A stretch of DNA of 64,000 nt from Sulfuricurvum sp. (GTDB lineage: Bacteria > Campylobacterota > Campylobacteria > Campylobacterales > Sulfurimonadaceae), in assembly GCA_028710885.1 (NCBI GenBank), contig JAQTTG010000005.1:68443-132442 (forward strand), given 5' to 3'. Positions 27,299-36,255 of this stretch are shown here, one piece after another. Positions within the stretch are counted from its first letter, which is position 1, and the number at the start of each line of letters is the position of its first letter. A program made the translations under genes and the position numbers. The notes below the pieces were generated by a model. It was given only the letters and a program-made list of their open reading frames with translations. It was not told the DNA's origin and ran no database searches.

Positions 27299-27736
27299 AT
27301 GGATATATTTATGCAAGAAGCGATTCGTGAAGCCGAAAAAGGGCTTGCAGAGGGAGGAATTCCTATTGGTTCAGTATTGGTATATGATGGGAAAGTTATT
27401 GGAAGAGGACATAACCGCCGTATCCAAAATGAGAGTGTGATTTTACATGGCGAAATGGATGCTCTTGAAAATGCGGGGCGGCTTAGTGCGTCCGTTTATC
27501 AACAATGTACTCTTTATACAACTCTTTCACCATGTCCTATGTGTTCAGGTGCGATAGCCCTTTATGGTATTCCCCATGTAATAGTTGGTGAAAATGAAAA
27601 CTTTACAGGAGAAGAGGAACTATTGCGATCGCGCGGTGTTACAGTCGATGTTCTAAATGATGAACACTGTACACATATGATGCAAAAATTTATCGCTGAA
27701 AATTCGATTTTATGGAATGAAGATATAGGGGAATAA
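27299..27736 (+). CDS. Cytosine deaminase, yeast Fcy1-like (zinc CDA fold)
   Basis: The 145-residue protein starts at ATG 27299 behind AAAAGGAG. Zinc ligands and catalytic Glu are readable as HGE (H50, E52) and PCPMC (C79, C82). Beyond these, GRGHNRRIQ, LHGEMDALENAGRL, TLYTTLSPCPMCSGAI, LYGIPHVIVGENENF and the ending WNEDIGE match yeast cytosine deaminase (Fcy1) closely by memory, much more than bacterial TadA or guanine deaminase. I therefore predict deamination of cytosine to uracil in the cytoplasm. It is the last gene before a terminator and is 13 bases from mogA. A related nucleobase substrate remains possible. Confidence 0.82.
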   Translation: MDIFMQEAIREAEKGLAEGGIPIGSVLVYDGKVIGRGHNRRIQNESVILHGEMDALENAGRLSASVYQQCTLYTTLSPCPMCSGAIALYGIPHVIVGENENFTGEEELLRSRGVTVDVLNDEHCTHMMQKFIAENSILWNEDIGE

Positions 27737-27752
27737 TATATGGATAAAAAAG

Positions 27753-27782
27753 AAAAAAAGGAGAGTATTTTCTCCCTTTTTA
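27753..27782. terminator. Bidirectional hairpin terminator
   Basis: An A-rich run leads to GGAGA, a loop, and TCTCC followed by a T run, giving a stem that extends through A-T pairs with one bulge. It lies between the converging deaminase and fumarate reductase operons and could serve both strands. Confidence 0.7.
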
Positions 27783-27788
27783 TATGAT

Positions 27789-28670
27789 TTATATGAAATT
27801 TACTTTCGTAACATGGTGTTTAAGACCGAGTTCATCCGGTGTGCATCCGAGCGCAAGACCAACCATTTGTTGCATGTGAAGAACCGGGAGTGAAACTTCA
27901 CGACCGATAGCAACAGATGCATGATGTGTTTGTGTATCGAGTTTAAGGTGACAAAGAGGACACGGTGTTACCATCCAGTCTGCATTTGCATCCATCGCTC
28001 CGGCTACGGCGTTACCTGTTAAGATTGCTGCAGTGCGAGGAGCTTGAAGTTCGGCATGGAAACCGCAACATTTATTTTTCTCTTCATAATCGACACTTGC
28101 CCCGCCACAGGCTACGATAAGATCATCAAGCGATGTAGGTCTATACGCGCTTTCAGGGTTTTTATGTGTCTCATTTTGAAGCTCTGAAGGGCGGATATTA
28201 TGACAACCATAAAACGGTGCAATGTTGAATTGGCTCAACGGTTTTACAATCATTTCTTTGAGTTTATCTAAACCAAAATCATCAATGATAGCGTATAAGA
28301 AATGGGTAATTTGCGACGTCCCTTTATACTCTAATCCCACTTCGGAGAGTTTTGCATTCACTTTTGCTTTTAGTTCTGCATTGTGATCAAGACGGTGTTT
28401 GGTCATCGCTGTATTGAGTTGACATGTATTACAGATAGTCACCATAGTCAGACCATGTTTTTCAGCATAAGCAATGTTACGTGCATTTAAAACTAAAGAT
28501 AAAAAGTCATCGTAATCTTGTAGATGTGAAGCACCGCAGCATGACGCTTCGGTAAGTTCTACTAACTCAATTCCTAATTTTTTTGCGACTGCCAATGTCG
28601 ACATCATTTGTTCCGGTGTACTCTCTTTTGCCGTACAACCGGTAAAAAGTGCGTATTTTAATTTTTCCAT
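27789..28670 (-). CDS. sdhE: Fumarate reductase/succinate dehydrogenase subunit E, heterodisulfide reductase B-like
   Basis: The 293-residue protein has two CCG domains of the heterodisulfide reductase B type: cysteines in LFTGCTAK, ASCCGASHL, ICNTCQLN and, in the second half, FYGCHNIRP, KNKCCGFHAEL and TPCPLCHLKLD. In SdhABE-type complexes this subunit replaces the haem membrane anchor and takes part in electron transfer. It ends a three-gene minus-strand operon, ten bases after frdB, and stops just before the terminator. It could equally be called MfrE. Confidence 0.85.
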   Translation of the reverse strand: MEKLKYALFTGCTAKESTPEQMMSTLAVAKKLGIELVELTEASCCGASHLQDYDDFLSLVLNARNIAYAEKHGLTMVTICNTCQLNTAMTKHRLDHNAELKAKVNAKLSEVGLEYKGTSQITHFLYAIIDDFGLDKLKEMIVKPLSQFNIAPFYGCHNIRPSELQNETHKNPESAYRPTSLDDLIVACGGASVDYEEKNKCCGFHAELQAPRTAAILTGNAVAGAMDANADWMVTPCPLCHLKLDTQTHHASVAIGREVSLPVLHMQQMVGLALGCTPDELGLKHHVTKVNFI

Positions 28671-28680
28671 TGAGTACTCC

Positions 28681-29658
28681 CTAAAACTTTACTGTTGATG
28701 AAGATTTGACAAGTTTTTTGATCTCATCTAATTTATCGGCTTTTGGCATATTCCATGGTAATACAATTTTACCTTTAGCAAACATTTTAATAGCGACAGG
28801 AACATGTTTTAGGACACCAATATTACCTTCAGAATAACGTACTAGTTCGCCTTCATCTAGGAGTCCATGTTTAGCGATAGAGTGTGCAAATCCTACTGCA
28901 TGGCGCGTTGCAACGTTGTTTTTTGCGATACCTGCTTCGAATACCATGTTATGAAGCTTGGTGATTTTTTCGATTGGATTAACTTCTTTTGGACATACTT
29001 CTGCACATTCCATACATTTGACACAATCCCAAACGCCTTGAGCTTCTGCATTAACAACGTGTAAGCGATCTAATGATGCTTCATCGCGTACATCTGCACT
29101 AAATCGATAAGCTGCTGCAAATGCGGCTGGTCCAATATACTCATCATTGATTTCAAGTGCCGGACATGAATAATGGCATGCTCCACATTGGATACAGTAA
29201 TCTGCTTCAAGCAGTTTTTCTGCATCATGTGGGCTAACAAGATGCTCAGATGCAGGTGTTTCTTCGATATCACTTACTAGATATGGGTTAACTTGTGCAT
29301 GTTTATCCCAGAAATCTTTTTTATCAATAATAAGGTCTTTAATTGCTCGTTTTGTACTGAGTGGCTCAAGAGTGATTTCACTACCAAATGTCTCAATCAA
29401 ATCAAATAAACGTGTTTTACACGCCAAGATAGCTTTTCCATTTGCTTTAATCGAACATACTCCACAGATGCCGTGACGGCAACTTCGACGATATGAGAGA
29501 CTTCCGTCGTGATCCCATTTAATACGGTTTAAGATATCGAGGACAACTTCTTCGTGAGTGACATCCAAAATGTAGGTATTATAGTAAGGAAGGTAATCGG
29601 TTTCTTCATTGAAACGAAAAACTTTAAATGTTACTTGTTGCGATTTTATCGACTCCAT
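28681..29658 (-). CDS. frdB: Fumarate reductase/succinate dehydrogenase iron-sulfur subunit
   Basis: I choose the ATG at 29658, behind AAGGGAG and ten bases after frdA, giving 325 residues; an ATG at 29694 would overlap frdA and adds a non-conserved tail. The [2Fe-2S] motif CRHGICGVC with a later Cys in LACKTRL is followed by CIQCGACHYSCP and CVKCMECAEVCPKE for the two further clusters. It is about 80 residues longer than E. coli FrdB, as is usual for the subunit paired with a heterodisulfide-reductase-like partner. It carries electrons between the flavin in FrdA and subunit E. Confidence 0.93.
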   Translation of the reverse strand: MESIKSQQVTFKVFRFNEETDYLPYYNTYILDVTHEEVVLDILNRIKWDHDGSLSYRRSCRHGICGVCSIKANGKAILACKTRLFDLIETFGSEITLEPLSTKRAIKDLIIDKKDFWDKHAQVNPYLVSDIEETPASEHLVSPHDAEKLLEADYCIQCGACHYSCPALEINDEYIGPAAFAAAYRFSADVRDEASLDRLHVVNAEAQGVWDCVKCMECAEVCPKEVNPIEKITKLHNMVFEAGIAKNNVATRHAVGFAHSIAKHGLLDEGELVRYSEGNIGVLKHVPVAIKMFAKGKIVLPWNMPKADKLDEIKKLVKSSSTVKF

Positions 29659-29668
29659 AGTTTCTCCC

Positions 29669-31381
29669 TTAATATGATCGTGCTTTGAGTTCATGGCGAC
29701 CTAAAGTTACATCCATGTAGTCAAGCGTGACATTACCATTCTCATCCATATAAGCCATGGTATGTTTTAAGAATTTTTCATCATCGCGGGTCGGGAAATC
29801 TTCGCGGAAGTGTGCACCTCGGCTCTCTTGACGATTCAACGCACTGGCAACAATAAAGATTGAATAATCGAGCATATGACCCAACTCAATCGCTTCTTGA
29901 AGTTCTGTGTTAAAAATTTTTGATTGATCAGCAATACGGATATGTTGATAACGATTGCGTAAATCTTTTAATATTTCCATTTGTGCCAATAACGTTTCAG
30001 CTGTTCTGAATACACCGGCATTATCTGTCATCGACTGTTGAAGCTCATTCCGTAATACAGAAACTGATTCTTGCCCATTATTGGTAAGTACCCAGTTTAT
30101 TTCATTAATCATACGTGTTGCATCGGCTTGTGTTGCACGATGTAAAGAGATAGTGTCGACTTCGTCTACCATTGTTTTACCGACGAAACGGCCAAATAAC
30201 AACGCTTCAAGTACTGAGTTGGCACCGAGGCGGTTAGCACCATGTACAGATGAACATGAACACTCGCCTGCCGCATAAAATCCTTCAACGAACTCAGAGT
30301 TATTTTTACGGACATGGCCATCTTTATCCATTGGTATACCACCCATAGAATAGTGAGCAGTTGCCGAGATCAAAATCGGCTCTTTTATCATATCAAGCCC
30401 GAGGAATGTAATCGCGAGATCGCGAAGTTCAGGAAGGCGCTCCATGATTTTTTCTTTTCCGAGGTGAACCAAATCGATATAAACGGCGTCTTTACGAGGG
30501 CCGACACCGCGTCCTTCGCGAATTTCTTGGATAATAGCACGGGCAACAACGTCACGAGATGCGAGTTCCATAGCGTTAGGTGCGTATTTTTCCATAAAAC
30601 GCTCACCGAGTGAGTTGAGAAGTTTCCCGCCCTCACCGCGAGCTGCTTCAGAGATCAAAACACCGTTGCCTGAAAGCCCTGATGGATGAAATTGGACAAA
30701 CTCCATATCTTCGAGTGGAAGACCGTGACGAGCTACGAGTGATAGACCATCACCCGTGTTTGCATGAGCGTTAGAATTGATTTTAAATGCGCGTGCATAT
30801 CCGCCCGTAGCAAACATGACCGTTTTGGCATTAAAAATCGCTTTTTCACTGTTACGGATATTGTATGCAGCAACACCGTACACTTTGCCTTCATTGTAAA
30901 GAAGATCGGCTACATACCACTCATCCCAAAACTCTACACCTTCGCGGAATGCTTGTTCGTAAATGGTTTGGAGCAGAGTAAGCCCTGTGCGGTCTTTTGC
31001 AAAACAAGCACGAGGAGACGATTGTCCACCGAATGGACGTTGTGCAATCGTACCGTCTTCGTTACGACTGAATGCTGCACCCATGCGCTCTACCCAGCGG
31101 ATTGTTTCAGGCGCTTTTTCGCACATAAACTGTACGACATCCTGGTCTGCAAGGTAATCAGAACCTTTTACCGTATCGAACTCATGAAGTTCAACGCTAT
31201 CTGCATCACTGAATGCAGCATTAATTCCACCTTGAGCAGCACCGGAGTGACTGCGTAACGGGTGTAATTTTGTGACTACGGCTACTTTTTTACCTGCTTT
31301 TTGCAACTCGCGAGCTGCTGCACATCCGGCTAGTCCTGCTCCGACAATCACCGCATCATAAGTATAAATGGGAATACTCAT
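29669..31381 (-). CDS. frdA: Fumarate reductase/succinate dehydrogenase flavoprotein subunit
   Basis: The 570-residue protein starts with the FAD dinucleotide fold AVIVGAGLAGCAAA and has the flavin-linking segment LRSHSGAAQGGI, the active-site region EFVQFHPSGL, and GANRLGANSVLEALLFGR near the C-terminal part of the domain. It reduces fumarate or oxidises succinate. No twin-arginine signal is visible, unlike periplasmic methylmenaquinol:fumarate reductase, so it is probably cytoplasmic. In chemolithoautotrophic Campylobacterota this form serves the reductive TCA cycle; that role here is inferred. Ribosome site AAGGAAGG precedes the ATG. Confidence 0.94.
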   Translation of the reverse strand: MSIPIYTYDAVIVGAGLAGCAAARELQKAGKKVAVVTKLHPLRSHSGAAQGGINAAFSDADSVELHEFDTVKGSDYLADQDVVQFMCEKAPETIRWVERMGAAFSRNEDGTIAQRPFGGQSSPRACFAKDRTGLTLLQTIYEQAFREGVEFWDEWYVADLLYNEGKVYGVAAYNIRNSEKAIFNAKTVMFATGGYARAFKINSNAHANTGDGLSLVARHGLPLEDMEFVQFHPSGLSGNGVLISEAARGEGGKLLNSLGERFMEKYAPNAMELASRDVVARAIIQEIREGRGVGPRKDAVYIDLVHLGKEKIMERLPELRDLAITFLGLDMIKEPILISATAHYSMGGIPMDKDGHVRKNNSEFVEGFYAAGECSCSSVHGANRLGANSVLEALLFGRFVGKTMVDEVDTISLHRATQADATRMINEINWVLTNNGQESVSVLRNELQQSMTDNAGVFRTAETLLAQMEILKDLRNRYQHIRIADQSKIFNTELQEAIELGHMLDYSIFIVASALNRQESRGAHFREDFPTRDDEKFLKHTMAYMDENGNVTLDYMDVTLGRHELKARSY

Positions 31382-31413
31382 ACGCCTTCCTTGTTGAATA
31401 AAATCTGTGGAAG

Positions 31414-31419
31414 ATTATA
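31414..31419 (-). promoter_or_regulatory. Candidate -10 box of the fumarate reductase operon
   Basis: On the minus strand TATAAT lies 33 bases before the frdA ATG, with TGTTGC about 16 bases upstream as a possible -35. It is the best promoter-like sequence in the 178-base gap before frdA. Confidence 0.55.
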
Positions 31420-31560
31420 TCGCGCCACTCCTTGAGCAACATTAAAAAGAGTTATGAAGGGCTACAGATGGGTAAAGAAGAACATGTTGTCCTGAATAGT
31501 AACAATTTTAAAGTACTATTCATTTGATATGAGTTAAAAAGTTACATAATTAGAGTGATA

Positions 31561-32751
31561 TTATCGATAAGAATCTGCATGATCTCGTAATTGAGCGATT
31601 CTATTTCCACCATTTTCTTTAGCTTTTTGGACTAATCTTGTAGCTTCTTCTATTGTATCTTCAATAGATTTTGAAGGAATTTTAAGGAGAAAAGCTCCAC
31701 TTAGTGTGATTTTAATAGGTCCTTGTTCCGTTATAAAGCTGGATTCTTGCACTGATTGAATAATTTGTTCTGAATCTTGTAATGCAGCTTGTTTAGTGTT
31801 TCGAGACATCAGAAAGACAATAGTATCATTTTCTAAATGAGCGATAATATCAAGTGCTTGTTCGTACATGGAAATCATGTCTCCCAATTTTTTATATATA
31901 GCACCTATATCTTCTTTAGATAGAGTATTTACAAGAGAACTGTAGTGATCTATCTCAAATAAAGTCATGAAAATTGTATTCCCTGATCTTGCCGATTTTT
32001 TGTTACTGAAAGCGGTTGCTAAACCTTTTTCATTGTTTAGACCGCTAAGAGGATTAATGAGATTTGGATGTGATGATTGTTGAGAAGATTTGCGAATCAA
32101 ACGTTTTAAAATAAAATCAATTTCTTGTGTTAGAACCTCTTTTTTTATGCCATCAATATCAACAGAACATGCTTGATCGATATCACGGTAAATTTGATTT
32201 AAGCGGTGACGATAGAATATAAAGACAATTCCTCCCGTAATAAAAAGCAATAAGGCGGTCATGTTGGCTGTAGCAATGGACTCATTCAAAATGTGAATCT
32301 GATAATCAAACATTCGGTCAATATCCAATAAATAGGGAGCACGAGCATTCAACATTTGAGAATGTTCAATGTCTGATGCTGTTGGTGCTTTTGACCAAGA
32401 AAGTGCATTATCAGAAAATGTTTTAGATGATAAATCCAATGAGCGTAAAAGAGATGCTTGCTCTTCGTTTGAAGTAATAAAAGAATCTAAAAATGTTTCT
32501 CGTCCTGAGAGTTTTACAGACAGTGATATTTCTGATACGGCACCGTGGATAAGGATAGATGCCATTTTAGGATCAGTTAAATCTGTGTTTATGATTTTTT
32601 CAATGAGTAGATGTTGATTTTTTAATGCACTTAGTCGTTCGCTGTATTGTGATATATGCATGAGTTGAATGCATAAAATGGTTATACCGATTCCGAGTAA
32701 AAGTAAGGCAGTTTTAAAGTTAAAAAAAACTTTTCGTATGGATATTAACAT
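31561..32751 (-). CDS. Membrane protein with degenerate GGDEF domain
   Basis: The 396-residue protein has TM1 at about 14-32, a periplasmic helical domain to about 163, TM2 at about 165-182 and a C-terminal GGDEF fold (about 230-390). The signature position reads LENDTIVFL, so the Gly-Gly and metal-binding Glu of GGDEF are gone and no cyclase activity is expected. The surrounding fold remains (NPLSGLNNEKGL at the start, ITLSGAFLLKIPS late, KAKENGGNRIA at the end). It might bind c-di-GMP or act as a sensor without catalysis. It stands alone on its strand behind its own AGGAGAAAAAA ribosome site. Confidence 0.75.
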   Translation of the reverse strand: MLISIRKVFFNFKTALLLLGIGITILCIQLMHISQYSERLSALKNQHLLIEKIINTDLTDPKMASILIHGAVSEISLSVKLSGRETFLDSFITSNEEQASLLRSLDLSSKTFSDNALSWSKAPTASDIEHSQMLNARAPYLLDIDRMFDYQIHILNESIATANMTALLLFITGGIVFIFYRHRLNQIYRDIDQACSVDIDGIKKEVLTQEIDFILKRLIRKSSQQSSHPNLINPLSGLNNEKGLATAFSNKKSARSGNTIFMTLFEIDHYSSLVNTLSKEDIGAIYKKLGDMISMYEQALDIIAHLENDTIVFLMSRNTKQAALQDSEQIIQSVQESSFITEQGPIKITLSGAFLLKIPSKSIEDTIEEATRLVQKAKENGGNRIAQLRDHADSYR

Positions 32752-32856
32752 GCTGTTTTTTCTCCTGTTGTTTTTGAATATTAAAATTAATTAAACATAT
32801 TCTATCACAAAATTTTAAATATATTTCCTTTAACAGATACATAATCCGATTTTGTT

Positions 32857-32862
32857 TATAAT
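32857..32862 (+). promoter_or_regulatory. Candidate -10 box for thiL-truD-psd
   Basis: TATAAT, preceded by TTTGTT, lies 32 bases before the GTG start of thiL in an A/T-rich gap. It is the likely promoter of the three-gene run. Confidence 0.55.
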
Positions 32863-32894
32863 AGTAAACCAATAATTAAAGATGGACAAGCGGT

Positions 32895-33719
32895 GTGAAC
32901 GGAGAAAATTATTTTATCAATGCTTTTCGCTCACAAGGTGCTCGAATCGGTGATGACGGTGCATGCGTCGGAAAGTGGATTTATAGCAAAGATATTTTTT
33001 TTGAAAATGTCCATTTTAAACGGAAATGGCTGAGTCTTTATCAAATAGGATATAAGGCAATGATCGTCAATATTTCAGATGCCATTGCTATGAATGGAAT
33101 TCCAAAATATGCTTTGCTCGGGGTAGCTATGCCAAAATCGATGACTTTTCATCAGATGGATGAGCTGGCACTTGGATTGAAAGCGGGAGCTTTTGAACAT
33201 GGGGTCGAAATTATTGGTGGGGATACCATATCAAATGCTAAATTGGATCTTTCAATAACCATTGTTTCTGAAGCTACTTTTCCGCTATTACGCAAAGGGT
33301 TAAAGACAGGTGATCTCATCGCCTATACGGGAACCATCGGAGAATCCTCTAAACAGCTTCGTTATCTCTTGGCTGGTGGAAAAGTCCACGCTAAAAATAG
33401 ATTTGTAACTCCTATTTTACGGCAAAAATTTATCACTAAATCGCGTCGCTATTTACGATGTGGGATGGACATTTCAGATGGTCTTTTTAGTGATATTGAA
33501 AAATTAAGCAATGTAAACCGTATTGGTATACGATTTAATAAAAAAATTGCCAAACGAATCGGATGCAGCGGTGAAGAGTATGAGATGTTAATCGCATTTT
33601 CACCGCGTCATATTCATGCACTTCGTCGTATTGCTGCCTTGACGAGAACACCCATTAATATCATTGGCAAGGTACAACGGGGAAAATTTACCAATCGCTG
33701 TAAGCGTCATCATTTTTAG
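32895..33719 (+). CDS. thiL: Thiamine-monophosphate kinase
   Basis: The 274-residue protein starts at GTG and has the ThiL/PurM-like motifs RIGDDGACVG, MIVNISDAIAMNG, EIIGGDTISN, YTGTIGESSK and MDISDGLFSDI. ThiL phosphorylates thiamine monophosphate to the active diphosphate. It is somewhat shorter than E. coli ThiL (about 325 residues), mostly by loss of loops, and its C-terminal end is basic. It is followed after seven bases by truD. Confidence 0.88.
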   Translation: MNGENYFINAFRSQGARIGDDGACVGKWIYSKDIFFENVHFKRKWLSLYQIGYKAMIVNISDAIAMNGIPKYALLGVAMPKSMTFHQMDELALGLKAGAFEHGVEIIGGDTISNAKLDLSITIVSEATFPLLRKGLKTGDLIAYTGTIGESSKQLRYLLAGGKVHAKNRFVTPILRQKFITKSRRYLRCGMDISDGLFSDIEKLSNVNRIGIRFNKKIAKRIGCSGEEYEMLIAFSPRHIHALRRIAALTRTPINIIGKVQRGKFTNRCKRHHF

Positions 33720-33726
33720 GAGTTTC

Positions 33727-34818
33727 ATGGAACGTCAATATTATCTTCCCCATAGCCCAATCGAATTTCATTTTCGCCAATCTGCTAGAGATTTCGTAGT
33801 TGATGAGATCCCTTTATACCCTTTTAGCGGTGATGGTGAACATCTGGTTCTTCATGTCCGGAAGAAAAATCTCTCAACATGGCAAATGATTGATATTTTT
33901 AGTAACCACTTGGGAATCAAGGGCCGTGATATTGGTTATGCCGGATTAAAAGATAAAAATGCTCAAACAAAGCAATATATTTCTTTGCCTCGAAAATTTG
34001 AGAGTGTATTGGAAAATTTTGAACATGAAGGGATTAAGATCCTCGAAAAAAGTTATCATAATAATAAAATTCGGATTGGGCATTTGAAGGGAAACCGCTT
34101 TTTTATCCGACTCAAGAAAGTCAATCCGACATCTGCAATGAAAATTCAACAAGCACTCAAAGCGATCAAAAAGCAGGGGATGCCGAACTATTTTGGATTT
34201 CAACGTTTTGGCTTGGACGGTCAAAATTATAAAAAAGGCAAAGCAATTTTAGAAGGTTCTCTCAAAGAACGGAATAAAAAATTGTCTCAATTTTATATTA
34301 ATGCCTATCAGAGTTATCTTTTTAACGGTTGGCTGAGTCGACGAATTGAAATATCTAAACTTGTTGAAGGGTTCGGAATAGATGAATTGAGCAAAATTCT
34401 CCCTTTTGACAAAGATGAGATAGTATCGATGAAAGCTCAACCACACCCTTTTAAATTAATTCATGGTGATGTTATGATGCATTATCCTTATGGCAGGATA
34501 TTTCATTATGAGAGTGCTGAAGAAGTTGAACGTTTTAATAAACGTGATATTTCAGTCAGTGGATTACTCAGTGGCAAACGTGCAACACGTTCTGAGGCGG
34601 CAGCATTTGAAATTGAAAAAGAGTTTGATTCCATTACAAACGGGATTGATGGTGCTCGTCGATATGGGTGGATTTTTCCAGAAGAGATTGAGGGTGAGTA
34701 TAAAGAGGAGGAAGCATGGTTTGAACTCCATTTTACCCTTCCAAAAGGGTGTTATGCCACTGTTTTGATTGAAGAGATTGCAAAACGTGAAATTCAAAGT
34801 GATGAGGAACAAGATTGA
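33727..34818 (+). CDS. truD: tRNA pseudouridine(13) synthase
   Basis: The 363-residue enzyme starts at ATG 33727 behind TTTTAGGAG; an in-frame ATG at 33664 lies inside thiL. The catalytic Asp is D76 in YAGLKDKNAQTKQ. NYFGFQRFGLDGQNYKKG, the ISVSGLLSGK region and the FELHFTLPKGCYATVLIEE ending (GSYAT-like in the family) are all diagnostic of TruD, which makes pseudouridine at position 13 of some tRNAs. It touches psd by one base. Confidence 0.94.
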   Translation: MERQYYLPHSPIEFHFRQSARDFVVDEIPLYPFSGDGEHLVLHVRKKNLSTWQMIDIFSNHLGIKGRDIGYAGLKDKNAQTKQYISLPRKFESVLENFEHEGIKILEKSYHNNKIRIGHLKGNRFFIRLKKVNPTSAMKIQQALKAIKKQGMPNYFGFQRFGLDGQNYKKGKAILEGSLKERNKKLSQFYINAYQSYLFNGWLSRRIEISKLVEGFGIDELSKILPFDKDEIVSMKAQPHPFKLIHGDVMMHYPYGRIFHYESAEEVERFNKRDISVSGLLSGKRATRSEAAAFEIEKEFDSITNGIDGARRYGWIFPEEIEGEYKEEEAWFELHFTLPKGCYATVLIEEIAKREIQSDEEQD

Positions 34819-35636
34819 TGAATAAACAGCACATAACTTCTGCGCTATCTCAAATATTTGGAAGATTTGCCTCCAAACCCCATTCTCGTAAAGTTCAAAA
34901 TGTTATTAACCGTGGTTATGTTCAAGTTATGGGATTGGATATGAGTGATTTTGAATCTCCGGAATCGTATGCAACACTGAATGCGCTCTTTACGCGAAAA
35001 CTACGTGAGAAACGATCATTTTCATCAGATTCTCAAGATGTTATCAGTCCATGTGATTCTTTGATTACTGAAAGTGGCAAGATTGAAGAAAATTTAGCAT
35101 TGCAGATAAAAGGGATGAGTTACAGTGTTGATGCTTTTTTAGGCGGACATATTAGTGAGTCTTACAAAAAAAGTATTCACAATGGAGCATTTGTTAATTT
35201 TTATCTTTCTCCAAAAGATTATCATCGCTTTCATGCACCGATGGATATGCAAGTTCTGGGGGCAGTTCATATCCCTGGTAAACTTTATCCGGTTAATATT
35301 CCGACATTAAAGAAAAAAGTAAATCTTTTTATAGAAAATGAGCGTGTTGTACTAGAGTGTTTAAGTGTCACAAAAAAAAGATTCTTTTTAATTTTAGTGG
35401 GTGCACTCAACGTCGGGAAAATGGAAGTGGCTTTTGAACCGCGTATTCAGACAAATACAACTTTGAAAGAGTCGTTGTTTTCATATAATAATCTCCATCT
35501 GGCTAAAGGGGAAGATTTTGGATGTTTTCAAATGGGATCAACGATTGTAATGTTATGTGAAAAAGATATGATGGAAATTGGAATTTCCAGTGGGCATAAT
35601 GTCAAATTTGCCCAAACAATTGGGCGTTTGAACTAA
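34818..35636 (+). CDS. psd: Phosphatidylserine decarboxylase proenzyme
   Basis: I start it at ATG 34818 (overlapping the truD TGA by one base); a TTG three bases earlier is also in frame. The 272-residue protein shows SPCDSLITESG, the His in YLSPKDYHRFHAP and, near the C-terminus, the self-cleavage site MGST in FQMGSTIVM, where the Ser becomes the pyruvoyl group. The enzyme makes phosphatidylethanolamine at the inner membrane. Family motif is usually LGST; Met replaces Leu here. It converges with the next minus-strand gene with no gap. Confidence 0.93.
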   Translation: MNKQHITSALSQIFGRFASKPHSRKVQNVINRGYVQVMGLDMSDFESPESYATLNALFTRKLREKRSFSSDSQDVISPCDSLITESGKIEENLALQIKGMSYSVDAFLGGHISESYKKSIHNGAFVNFYLSPKDYHRFHAPMDMQVLGAVHIPGKLYPVNIPTLKKKVNLFIENERVVLECLSVTKKRFFLILVGALNVGKMEVAFEPRIQTNTTLKESLFSYNNLHLAKGEDFGCFQMGSTIVMLCEKDMMEIGISSGHNVKFAQTIGRLN

Positions 35637-36236
35637 TTATGATTTAATTTTTAGTTTAATATTGAGATGAGCGTTTTCTTCAAAAATATCTAGGCTGCTT
35701 TCCATAGGCGGATGCAATTTGGATAATGAACCTTGGATTGAGTGAAATACATGAAAGAAAGTCGGGAGCATTGGTGCGGTAATATGCTCAATATGCCCTT
35801 TGTGTATTATCTGAGCCAAAGTTCCGATACCACTGTAATAAGCTGTTTTATTGAGAGTGCGTTGAATTTGATATGATCGTAGTATGGTAATATTATTGAT
35901 TAATACTTGGCGTTCTTCTTCACATAATAATTTATTTTCTCGTGCATGTTCGATTTCAGAATCAAGCTCAGTTTCACGCGTAAGTTGCCATGTTTGAATC
36001 TCTTTATCGAGCATTGGATCGTATTGCCGTAATAGCTCATAGATAACGTCTGAACTAAGTGGCTCACGTCCAGTCAGACAAGTGTAGCGTTTGTCTTCAA
36101 TATAATCGTGGTCGAGTGCTTTAATAAGCTCAGCTACGATGTTAAGATAAACAAACTTATCTTCTTTATTATGGTCAAATTCAATTCCATGAGCAGAAAT
36201 AAGTGGCTTTGGTCCTGCGTACTTGAGCATAACCAT
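35637..36236 (-). CDS. Conserved protein of unknown function downstream of ychF
   Basis: I place the start at ATG 36236 (MVMLKYAGPKPLISAHGIEF), 19 bases after ychF and behind AGGAG, giving 199 residues; a longer frame running back into ychF has no ribosome site. The protein is soluble, mostly helical, with FDHNKEDKFVYL, an acidic-aromatic centre (DHDYIEDKRYT) and a Glu-rich helix. I do not recognise a named family, although I believe similar proteins follow ychF in other Campylobacterota. No catalytic motif can be pointed out. Confidence 0.7.
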   Translation of the reverse strand: MVMLKYAGPKPLISAHGIEFDHNKEDKFVYLNIVAELIKALDHDYIEDKRYTCLTGREPLSSDVIYELLRQYDPMLDKEIQTWQLTRETELDSEIEHARENKLLCEEERQVLINNITILRSYQIQRTLNKTAYYSGIGTLAQIIHKGHIEHITAPMLPTFFHVFHSIQGSLSKLHPPMESSLDIFEENAHLNIKLKIKS

Positions 36237-36255
36237 AATGAGTCTCCTATAGTAA

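Noticed and set aside
27299-27736. Call as TadA tRNA adenosine deaminase
   Set aside because: TadA has HAEI and PCxxC with different surroundings; here HGEMDALENAGRL and the LYGIPHVIVGENENF and WNEDIGE segments point to the Fcy1 type.
30764-31258. Plus-strand open frame of 164 codons opposite frdA
   Set aside because: It is a shadow of the FrdA coding sequence, Cys- and Phe-rich in the way antisense frames are, and lacks a ribosome site.
29669-31381. FrdA as a periplasmic methylmenaquinol:fumarate reductase with Tat signal
   Set aside because: The protein starts with MSIPIYTYDAVIVGAG and no twin-arginine motif precedes the FAD fold, also when the upstream bases are read in frame.
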